A stretch of 43,266 nucleotides of DNA, from the IMG/VR virus record IMGVR_UViG_3300006071_000023, positions 1 to 43,266 of that record. One strand, given 5' to 3'. The notes below the pieces were generated by a model. It searched no databases. It was given only the letters and a program-made list of their open reading frames with translations, and was not told the origin of the DNA. The stretch is from a virus. Shown here in pieces: positions 37,443-43,266 of the stretch. A program made the position numbers and the translations under genes. Numbering within the stretch: the stretch's first letter is position 1; each line of letters begins with the position of its first letter.

Positions 37443-37649
37443 ATGTTCGATAACGCGCCCTTGGCTCTGGTCGGCGAACTGGGACCGGAACTCATCTTTT
37501 CGCAGGACCCTGGACGAGTCGCGTCTCGATTTTGCGAAGAATGTGGTCGGTCTGTTCGCGCACAGCGGCCTCGCGGCCGGGCGTTGGTCGGTGCTCGAAT
37601 TCTTCGCCTTTGGTCCAGGCTGGCCGGGTATCATCCAGCATCTGAGTGA
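37443..37649 (+). CDS. Doubtful short reading frame with tape-measure-like motif
   Basis: A 68-codon frame with a good ribosome site (GGAGAACGAG). It opens MFDNAPLALVGELGPELIFS, where LVGELGPEL closely echoes the LVGEHGPEI end of tape measure proteins. After about residue 22 it becomes arginine-rich and overlaps, antisense, the more convincing reverse gene at 37492. Only the first 20 codons look like protein. It may be a gene remnant or a very short real peptide. Confidence 0.3.
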   Translation: MFDNAPLALVGELGPELIFSQDPGRVASRFCEECGRSVRAQRPRGRALVGARILRLWSRLAGYHPASE

Positions 37650-37800
37650 TCATCTCTTTCGAGCCCGGGATCATATACAGCAGGTTCGAAAGGATTTGCT
37701 CGGTGACATACTCAAGTGCGCTGTGGCGGTTCGCCAAGAATTCTATTTGTGCTTCGAGATCGACAATCCGTTGTTCGAATTCGGTATGCATTTGAAACAT
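37492..37800 (-). CDS. Coiled-coil protein, unknown
   Basis: A 102-residue protein on the reverse strand, MFQMHTEFEQRIVDLEAQIE onward, strongly helical with heptad-like Leu/Ile spacing, then a Lys/Arg/Glu-rich end. Base composition is more AT-rich than around it. The start is uncertain: ATG 37800 is taken, with a TTG 7 codons earlier and another ATG 3 codons later. It reads against the rightward operon, suggesting prophage-stage expression. A competing antisense frame is less protein-like. Confidence 0.55.
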   Translation of the reverse strand: MFQMHTEFEQRIVDLEAQIEFLANRHSALEYVTEQILSNLLYMIPGSKEMITQMLDDTRPAWTKGEEFEHRPTPGREAAVREQTDHILRKIETRLVQGPAKR

Positions 37801-37865
37801 CCGTGCTGGAGTGAAGTTCAACTTAGCGATGAGTCTTGGCTCCGGTCTACTGGCAAGGTGCGGAA

Positions 37866-38237
37866 ATGACCCCGCTTCCGGTCACCAAGGCTGACATCGA
37901 GGCGTGGCGGGCTCTGATGACCCGCGTTCGCGGCGTCGTCGAGCAGGGCCGCCAGCTGCGGCTTCTGACGGTCGCGCAGCGCGCCTACCGCGCGGTGCTT
38001 CCGCTGCCGCCTTATGACCGGACCAACCCGTTCGAGCGCCTGGCCGACGCGGCCAAGCAGTTCGCCACCGACGACACGCCGCTCGGCCGGCACACGGCCA
38101 AGAACCTGCTGGCCAGCAACTACCGCGACTGCCTCCGCCTGTGGCCCGACGTGTTCGACAGCACGTCGCGGCCAGGTGCGGCGGCGCAGCGCGAGCGGCA
38201 TTGGATCAAACGAAGGGATATCGGCGATGTCGATTGA
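37866..38237 (+). CDS. Early protein, unknown
   Basis: A 123-residue protein, MTPLPVTKADIEAWRALMTR onward, helical and basic, with a charged C-terminus (QRERHWIKRRDIGDVD). AAGGTGCGG precedes the ATG. It is the first full gene of the replication operon after Cro and is coupled through a mini reading frame to the next gene. It might be a DNA-binding accessory of replication. No family is recognised. Confidence 0.65.
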   Translation: MTPLPVTKADIEAWRALMTRVRGVVEQGRQLRLLTVAQRAYRAVLPLPPYDRTNPFERLADAAKQFATDDTPLGRHTAKNLLASNYRDCLRLWPDVFDSTSRPGAAAQRERHWIKRRDIGDVD

Positions 38238-38289
38238 AACCCGCGGGGGGATTTCGACGGGCCGGATCAGGGAGGAGGGCGCACGATGA
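38227..38289 (+). CDS. 20-codon coupling reading frame
   Basis: ATG at 38227 lies inside the end of the previous gene; 20 codons follow (MSIETRGGISTGRIREEGAR) to a TGA overlapping the next gene's ATG. The GGGAGGAGGG inside it is the ribosome site for that gene. It may serve only to carry ribosomes across the gap. It is too short to judge as a functional peptide. Confidence 0.3.
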   Translation: MSIETRGGISTGRIREEGAR

Positions 38290-38708
38290 AGTCAGATGCC
38301 GCCTGGGCGCGTGAGGTCAATGCGACCTTTCCGACGCCCGATGAATACGCCAAGGCCATCGTGCTGGCGGCGATTGACATGTGCGAGTTGTCGCTCCTGG
38401 TGAAACAGCCGGACGACGTGTTGCGCGGCGTCGTGTGCTTTCGCGGGCGATGGGTAGCGTGGCAGGCCCTGTGTGCTGTCCACCTCAAGGCCAACCCGCG
38501 GCTCATCGGCCGCCCGATCGGCTGTGGACCCGACCCCATCGGCACCTTCTGGAGCGTGCGCTCTCAGACCTGGTGGAGCGATGCGCGGGTCAGCGGCCTG
38601 GTCGCGGCGCTTGCGTCGGGCGCACCGCTCGAGCCGACGCGCACACCCCAGACGGCCTACCGAGTGATGACGCAGGTTCGCGACCGGATCGAGGAGCGCC
38701 TCTCGTGA
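38286..38708 (+). CDS. Early protein, possibly DnaA-domain-IV-like
   Basis: A 140-residue protein with a strong GGAGGAGGG ribosome site. The stretch RGRWVAWQALCAVHLKANPR, then LIGRPIGCGPDPIGTFWSV loosely follows the DnaA DNA-binding pattern (Arg-Trp-Ala, Ile-Gly-Arg, Gly), but the DHTT signature is missing. Its place upstream of methyltransferase, primase and helicase genes suits a replication or regulatory role. The DnaA idea is weak. Its end overlaps the next gene (GTGA). Confidence 0.6.
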   Translation: MKSDAAWAREVNATFPTPDEYAKAIVLAAIDMCELSLLVKQPDDVLRGVVCFRGRWVAWQALCAVHLKANPRLIGRPIGCGPDPIGTFWSVRSQTWWSDARVSGLVAALASGAPLEPTRTPQTAYRVMTQVRDRIEERLS

Positions 38709-39400
38709 CCGCGAACCGCTACGCGCTGAGGGCGTCTCGCGAACCCGGTTCGCGTGACGATCTGGACTTCTTCCCGACGCCACCTTGGGCGACGCGGGCC
38801 TTCCTCGAGAAGCTGGAAAGAGAAGTCGATGCCTCCATTCCGAACCGGACAGCTTGGGAGCCCGCGTGTGGTCAAGGCCATATGGCAATTCCCCTCGCGG
38901 AGCGATTTCGGACTGTTAGCGCATCAGACATCATGCAGCACGTTTGGACGCCCGGAACCCAGGCGACGTTCAAATCCTATGGAAGCTGGCCGCCTGGTCC
39001 GTCGATAGATTTTCTAGACATGCGGATGTCGCCGGCACCCGACTGGATCATCACCAACCCGCCGTTCAACTTGGCGGCTGACTTTGCGGTCGCTTGCCGA
39101 TCTCGCGCCTCAATCGGCTTTGCTTTGCTGGTGCGGTCAGTCTGGGCGGAATCGATTGGCCGCTACGACGCCATTTTCCGTGAGATGCCTCCGACGCACA
39201 TCTGGCAATTTGCGGAGCGCGTGCCGATGGCCAAAGGCCGATGGATTCCGGCGGGTTCGACTGCGACGGCCTATTCGTGGTTCGTCTGGGACGTTCGAAA
39301 AATCGGCTCCGGCACCGAATTTGGCTGGATTCCGCCCGGGCAACGCGCGCTCTACCATCGCGAGTCCGACGTGGATCTGTTCAACGGCGGCGACGCATGA
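38705..39400 (+). CDS. DNA adenine-type methyltransferase
   Basis: A 231-residue SAM-dependent methyltransferase. DFFPTPPWATRAF (21-33), the SAM-binding motif I WEPACGQGHM (51-60) and the catalytic NPPF (118-121) mark an N6-adenine (or N4-cytosine) DNA methylase. Such phage enzymes protect DNA from restriction or mark it for regulation. The GTG start overlaps the previous stop (GTGA), with GAGGAG upstream. No paired restriction enzyme is nearby, so it is an orphan. Specificity cannot be read. Confidence 0.85.
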   Translation: MTANRYALRASREPGSRDDLDFFPTPPWATRAFLEKLEREVDASIPNRTAWEPACGQGHMAIPLAERFRTVSASDIMQHVWTPGTQATFKSYGSWPPGPSIDFLDMRMSPAPDWIITNPPFNLAADFAVACRSRASIGFALLVRSVWAESIGRYDAIFREMPPTHIWQFAERVPMAKGRWIPAGSTATAYSWFVWDVRKIGSGTEFGWIPPGQRALYHRESDVDLFNGGDA

Positions 39401-40545
39401 CGGTTGATCGTTCGGTCGCCGAGATCTTCAACCAGGCGCGACGCGCTGACGTGGAGGCTGTCGCTGGGGTGAAGCTCTGGCGCGCCGGGCGGCGGCTGCG
39501 CGGCGAGTGCCCGCTCTGCGGCGGGTCGTCGGGCAAGCGGGCCGATGGGTGTTTCTCTGCGGATCCGCGCAGCGGTCTCTGGAAGTGCTGGAAGTGCGAC
39601 GCCGGCGGCGATGTGATCGAGCTCGAGCACCGGCTGCGAGGTCTGCCAGGTGAAATGCCGCTCGATGCGGCCAAGCGCCTGATTGGCGAGGAGCGCCGGG
39701 CGCCGCTCAATCCGCCAGTGCGCCAGGAACTCGAGGAAGCCAATGACTTCTCTGCGCGTGTCGCCGACGAGCTATGGAAGTATGCACGGCCCGCCGCCGG
39801 CACGATCGTCGAGGCGTACCTGCGCCAGCGGGGTCTGGCTGATTGGGTGATCGCTCAGGCGGTCCGATTCCTGCGGTTTCATCCGGCTGCCTATCATTCG
39901 GGGTCGTTCGCGGCTGGAGCAAGGTTCCCAGCCATGATCGGTCGGCTGCGCACGCCAGAGGGGCCAACCGACGGCATCCACGTCACCTATCTCGCGCCAG
40001 GCGGTGCGGGTAAGGCCAAGATCGCGCCGGCCAAGAAGATGTGGGGGCCGCAGTCCCTGAATGGCGTCCGCGGCGGCGTCTGGCTTGCCGGGACGACCGG
40101 GAAGGGCCCTTTGGTCGTCGGCGAGGGCATCGAGACCACCTTGGCCGCGGGCCAGCTCGTCGCCGGGCAACCGTGCCGCATGGTCGCGGCGCTCTCGCTT
40201 GGAGGCCTGCAAGGCGGCGCATTAGCGGACCGCTTCGGCCGTTACAGTCCCGATGTCATCACGGCCGATCCTGATCGGCCGGCCTTCACCTGGCCAGAGC
40301 CGGAAAAGCGGCCATGGGGCGAGGTGCTGATCGCCGTCGATCGCGACATGAGCCCTGTGCCAATGAAGGTGCGCAAGTTGGGCGGCGGGACGGCCGAGGT
40401 TCAGGTCGATTCGGACGCCAGGGCGCGGATCTGCGCCGGCCTGGCCATTCAGGCATGGAAATCAGCGCGTGCGCCCGTGGTTAGAGCCATCGCGCCCGGC
40501 GCTGGCAGGGACTTCATTGACGAGCTGCGGGAGCGACTGGCGTGA
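39397..40545 (+). CDS. Zinc/Toprim DNA primase
   Basis: A 382-residue primase. The zinc-binding part has CPLCGG (C38, C41) and CWKC (C64, C67). A central linker follows (RPAAGTIVEAYLRQRGLADW, about 131-150). The Toprim domain has GEGIETTL (242-249, catalytic Glu) and VDRD (314-317, metal-binding Asp). It makes primers for phage replication with the helicase encoded immediately downstream (GTGA overlap). The ATG overlaps the methyltransferase stop (ATGA). Confidence 0.92.
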   Translation: MTVDRSVAEIFNQARRADVEAVAGVKLWRAGRRLRGECPLCGGSSGKRADGCFSADPRSGLWKCWKCDAGGDVIELEHRLRGLPGEMPLDAAKRLIGEERRAPLNPPVRQELEEANDFSARVADELWKYARPAAGTIVEAYLRQRGLADWVIAQAVRFLRFHPAAYHSGSFAAGARFPAMIGRLRTPEGPTDGIHVTYLAPGGAGKAKIAPAKKMWGPQSLNGVRGGVWLAGTTGKGPLVVGEGIETTLAAGQLVAGQPCRMVAALSLGGLQGGALADRFGRYSPDVITADPDRPAFTWPEPEKRPWGEVLIAVDRDMSPVPMKVRKLGGGTAEVQVDSDARARICAGLAIQAWKSARAPVVRAIAPGAGRDFIDELRERLA

Positions 40546-42077
40546 GTGCGGATGGCGGATCATACAGCTTCGGTTCAGCGCCATCGCCCGAAGAGCTCGC
40601 ACAGTTCGAGCTGAACGACTTCGGCAACGCCATGCGCCTGGCGCGCATGGTCGGCGCCGAGATCAATCCTGACGGGACTGTCGACACGGCCGGCGCGACG
40701 CTGCTCTATGTGCGCGAACTGGGCTCGTGGATCGGCTGGAACGATAAGCACTGGGACCTGAAGCTGGGCGGGCGTCTGGCGCAGCGGATGGCGCACCGCG
40801 TCGCCCAGACGCTGATCGCGCAACAGCCGTTCCTGGCTGCTCGCATCCCCAAGGCCGACAAGGAAATCTGGTCGTTCATCCGCGCCAGTGGCAATGCCGG
40901 CAAGGCGTCGTCCATGTTGGAGATCGCCGAGTCCTATCTACAGGTGGACCTCGACGAGTTCGACAAGGATCCGCTCGCGCTGACCGTTCAGAACGGGACC
41001 CTGAAGTTCCGCCGCGCGCCTGGAGACGGCTGCATCGTCAGCTTCGGACCGCACGATCCGATCGACCGCATCACCCGGATGGCCCACGTCGTGTATGATC
41101 CTGATGCGGCGGCGCCCGTTTGGGAGGCGAGCCTTCGCCAGTGGCAACCGTTGCCAGAGATGCAGGGCTACCTCCAGCGGCTGTCGGGCTATGTGGCGAC
41201 AGGCCACATCCACGAGCAGGTCTTCGTGATCCTGCAAGGCAAGGGCAGGGACGGCAAATCGACCTTCGTCGGGGCCCTGCGCGAGCTGCTCGGCGACTAT
41301 GCCGGCGTTTCGGACGTCAAGACCTTCCTCGACATCGGCCAGCGTGGCGGCAACGACGCCTCGCCGGACCTGGCGCGCCTGGCCGGCGATTGCCGTCTGG
41401 TGAGCGTGGCAGAGCCGCCTCGAGGGGCGAAGCTGGCCGAGGCGATGATCAAGAGCTTCACGGGCGGCGCGCCAATCCTGGCGCGGTTTCTGCGGCGTGA
41501 CCCGTTCGACTTCCTGCCCAAGCCCAAGGTCATCATGGAGTGCAACAGCCGTCCTGTGATCCGCGGTGACGACGAGGGCATCTGGCGACGAGTGCGCCTG
41601 ATCATGTTCGAGCACCAGGTCGGGCCGGACAAGGTCGACAAGTCGCTCGCTGCGAAAATCCGCCTGGAATATTCCGGGGTGCTCAACTGGATCATTGGTG
41701 GCATCGGCGATTGGATGAGTGAGGGGCTTCGCGAGCCGGATCGGGTGGCCGCGACCATGGATGACTACCGCAAAGGGGCGAGTCCATTTGGTGAGTGGTT
41801 CCTCGAGCGGCTGGAGCTGGTCGAGGATGCCAAGACGCCCGCGAAGCACCTCTATTCCGACTACAAGGAATGGTGCGAGGCGGCCGGCATAGAGCGGCCG
41901 ATCAGCCAGACAGCCTTCGGCAACGCGCTGGCCGACCGCCAGGTGATCCGATGCGGCAAGGATCGCCAGGGCAACGTGCTGCGCATGGGCGCGCGCCTGC
42001 GGCCGAAACTCGACGCGCCACTCGATGTTCCGGGCGCCGGCGGCCCTTCAGGAGGCGATGATGATGTCTTCGCGTGA
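40542..42077 (+). CDS. D5-type SF3 replicative helicase
   Basis: A 511-residue phage/plasmid primase-helicase family protein. The D5 N-terminal domain spans about 60-210. The SF3 ATPase has Walker A GKGRDGKST (233-241), Walker B-like RLVSVAEPP (285-293), and motif C IMECNSRP with N335. The C-terminal winged-helix domain (416-488) is repeated as a separate protein at 34589-34930. It unwinds DNA at the origin, probably at the iterons just downstream. The GTG start overlaps the primase stop. Confidence 0.94.
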   Translation: MSADGGSYSFGSAPSPEELAQFELNDFGNAMRLARMVGAEINPDGTVDTAGATLLYVRELGSWIGWNDKHWDLKLGGRLAQRMAHRVAQTLIAQQPFLAARIPKADKEIWSFIRASGNAGKASSMLEIAESYLQVDLDEFDKDPLALTVQNGTLKFRRAPGDGCIVSFGPHDPIDRITRMAHVVYDPDAAAPVWEASLRQWQPLPEMQGYLQRLSGYVATGHIHEQVFVILQGKGRDGKSTFVGALRELLGDYAGVSDVKTFLDIGQRGGNDASPDLARLAGDCRLVSVAEPPRGAKLAEAMIKSFTGGAPILARFLRRDPFDFLPKPKVIMECNSRPVIRGDDEGIWRRVRLIMFEHQVGPDKVDKSLAAKIRLEYSGVLNWIIGGIGDWMSEGLREPDRVAATMDDYRKGASPFGEWFLERLELVEDAKTPAKHLYSDYKEWCEAAGIERPISQTAFGNALADRQVIRCGKDRQGNVLRMGARLRPKLDAPLDVPGAGGPSGGDDDVFA

Positions 42078-42310
42078 CGGACACTTGACGGACAGTTGGA
42101 CAGTTTGGGGGCGGCTTCCGGGCAACCCTCGGCGAAGAACGGATAGTTCAGCTGTCCGTCGGGCAAAAACCGTCCGTCGCGCAAGGTGTTGTTTGTAAAA
42201 GGGAAACGGACAGTCCGGACAGTTCGGACAGTTTTCCGGGGTGACGCATATGCGATCATGCGCATGCGGGGCGTATGCGGAGGTGTGGGTGTCCGTCCGT
42301 GGTGTCCGTC
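42075..42310. repeat. Iteron cluster, candidate replication origin
   Basis: The gap after the helicase gene holds many copies of one motif. GACGGACA occurs at 42076 and 42087 (11 bp apart), and its complement TGTCCGTC at 42153, 42290 and 42303. CGGACAGT occurs three times exactly nine bases apart (42207, 42216, 42225), with GGACAGTT at 42090 and 42098. ATGCG occurs four times at 42250-42279. Such direct and inverted repeats beside replication genes are typical of phage and plasmid origins. Binding by the helicase or its stand-alone domain is inferred. Confidence 0.65.
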
Positions 42311-42364
42311 TCTGTGTGTGGTGGTGTTGTGGTGGGTATCCTTGTCAGGATTAGGGGTGATGAA

Positions 42365-43006
42365 ATGAGCAAAGCGACTGCCGAAAATCGAAAGATGGAA
42401 ATCACTTCGACGAAGGCTGGCGTTTTCACGGCGGCCGACTGTTCCGTGGAAAAGCTCCTCGGACCGGCCAGCGGCCTTGGCATGGCCGGCTCCTGGGCGC
42501 TTCTGTGGCTGCACACCTTCTGCGAGGCGATGGCGATCGAGAACGTCGAGGCCCAGCAGTTCGGGGTCTACATGCCGATGTTCTGCGAGCGCCTGCCTGG
42601 TGGCCTGATCGATCGCCGGCCGCTGCTGCGCAACTACATGTTCGTGCGCGTTGGCGAGGACAGGATCGCCGATGGCAGCTGGGCAAAGCTGTTTAATACC
42701 CGTGGCGTCAAGACCGTGTTCACGGTGTCCTCGATGCGGCCTGCGTTCATCCGCGACGCTGACATCCAGCAGCTGCGCCAGGCTGAATTGGCTCGCGCCA
42801 GCGCGGCAACGGTGATCGCTGACACGCCCTGGAAGGAAGGCGACCGTGCGCAGATCTTCGATGGTTCGTTCGCCGGATTTTCCGCAATCGTCGATTACCC
42901 TATTGACAGGGATCGCGTTTATGTTCTTCTTTCGTTCATGGGCCGACAAACCCGCGTTGAAGTGTCCCGTTCGCACTTGACCCCCTTGCGAGGTCAAGTG
43001 CGGTAG
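42365..43006 (+). CDS. NusG/RfaH-like transcription factor, probable antiterminator
   Basis: A 213-residue protein with the two NusG domains: an NGN-like part (about 42-130, WALLWLHTFCEAMAIENVEA, then FGVYMPMF and RPLLRNYMFVRV) and a KOW part (155-206, WKEGDRAQIFDGSFAGFSAI). AGGGG precedes ATG 42365. Specialised NusG paralogues bind RNA polymerase and prevent pausing or termination on chosen operons. It is the last early gene and lies before the terminator that guards the late operon, so late antitermination is the likely job. Confidence 0.85.
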   Translation: MSKATAENRKMEITSTKAGVFTAADCSVEKLLGPASGLGMAGSWALLWLHTFCEAMAIENVEAQQFGVYMPMFCERLPGGLIDRRPLLRNYMFVRVGEDRIADGSWAKLFNTRGVKTVFTVSSMRPAFIRDADIQQLRQAELARASAATVIADTPWKEGDRAQIFDGSFAGFSAIVDYPIDRDRVYVLLSFMGRQTRVEVSRSHLTPLRGQVR

Positions 43007-43156
43007 CCATTCGGCCCTGTCCTAGCGATCAACATTCCAGAAATCCCGAGCGAACGGCGTGCGCTTGATGAGACGGCCCAGAGGTTGGCCCGATCGTAGT
43101 TCGCCTAGTAGGCCCAGCCCGCGGCGGTGCGGTGTCCCGGTCACGTTCCCGGTCTG
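43007..43156 (+). other. Noncoding stretch after the NusG-like gene
   Basis: No convincing gene, promoter or repeat is seen on either strand. A 29-codon plus-strand frame (from 43071) is arginine- and proline-rich and lacks a ribosome site. The stretch leads into the hairpin and terminator block at the genome junction and may be part of a regulatory leader. Confidence 0.4.
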
Positions 43157-43266
43157 AGCGTGCGGCTGCGACTGGGGCGACCTGGTCGCAGCAAGTTTCG
43201 CCCGAACGGGCGTTTTTATTCCAGGCGCTGCCTGGATTAGGTGTCTCGGGCCGATCTCACTTCGGA
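43157..43266. repeat. Direct terminal repeat, right copy
   Basis: Identical to bases 1-110. It contains the second copy of the GNRA hairpin (43167-43190), the intrinsic terminator (43199-43220) and the third hairpin (43221-43235). It shows that the window is one full genome read past its starting point, or has true terminal repeats. Confidence 0.95.

Noticed and set aside
37365-37634. Reverse frame ending in GGIRTLAR
   Set aside because: Short Arg-rich frames with this end are a known source of false genes, and it conflicts with better frames on both strands.
37252-37869. 205-codon plus-strand frame after the Cro-like gene
   Set aside because: It overlaps Cro in another frame and runs antisense to a more protein-like coiled-coil gene; its N-terminal part is Arg-rich.
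38286-38708. Firm call of a DnaA homologue
   Set aside because: Only a loose resemblance to domain IV; the DHTT signature is absent and there is no ATPase domain.
1-43266. CRISPR array, insertion sequence or rRNA
   Set aside because: No regularly spaced repeats of 25-40 bases with unique spacers, no transposase with inverted repeats and no rRNA-like sequence were seen; the only short periodic repeats are the iterons at 42075-42310.

Overview
The window is a complete temperate siphophage (or excised prophage) genome of about 43.2 kb. Its first 110 bases recur exactly as its last 110, so it closes into a circle of 43,156 bp or carries a short terminal repeat. Base composition is G+C-rich throughout, apart from a few AT-rich genes. 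The host is most likely an alphaproteobacterium. The attachment site beside the integrase gene is the 3' half of a histidine tRNA with discriminator base A73, an alphaproteobacterial (e.g. Caulobacter, Rhizobiales) peculiarity, since most bacterial tRNA-His have C73. The tail chaperone also resembles the gene-transfer-agent family. A Caulobacterales host is an inference, not a proof.

Layout. (1) 1-450: structured noncoding segment with an intrinsic terminator, plus a 42-codon reverse-strand gene. (2) 448-10,000: packaging and head genes in HK97 order: HNH nuclease, small and large terminase, portal, S49 protease, major capsid, decoration-like protein, connectors. Strong hairpins lie in the gaps around the capsid gene. 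(3) 9880-19,609: tail genes: tube, chaperones with a probable -1 frameshift, tape measure, tip proteins and a 1436-residue host-specificity protein. (4) 19,629-22,209: lysis: small membrane proteins, GH108 muramidase, and inner and outer spanins separated by a DUF6527 gene. (5) 22,231-27,592: receptor-binding and fibre genes, one of them strikingly AT-rich. (6) 27,589-28,523, reverse strand: cargo with a HicB-like protein and a possible toxin partner, and a zinc-finger protein. (7) 28,544-28,720: attP. (8) 28,711-35,522, reverse strand: a tightly overlapping lysogeny/early-left operon with integrase, excisionase, Lar-like/HTH protein, nucleotidyltransferase-like protein, ASCH protein, ParB without ParA, and a stand-alone copy of the C-terminal domain of the phage's own replicative helicase. 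(9) 35,523-37,384: immunity region with an exported cargo protein, an S24-type repressor, a Cro-like protein, and two operator clusters sharing a GTCCAT motif. (10) 37,866-43,006: early-right/replication operon with DNA methyltransferase, zinc/Toprim primase, D5-type SF3 helicase, an iteron-rich candidate origin and a NusG-like protein.

How it works together (inference). The repressor binds both operator clusters to hold the left and right operons silent, as OL and OR do in lambda. On induction the right operon makes the replication proteins, which act at the iterons. The last early gene, a NusG/RfaH-like factor, would let RNA polymerase pass the terminator at the genome junction into the late operon, in the role lambda Q plays. 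Integrase and excisionase recombine attP with the host tRNA-His gene. Function calls come from reading motifs and gene order; no database search was run.
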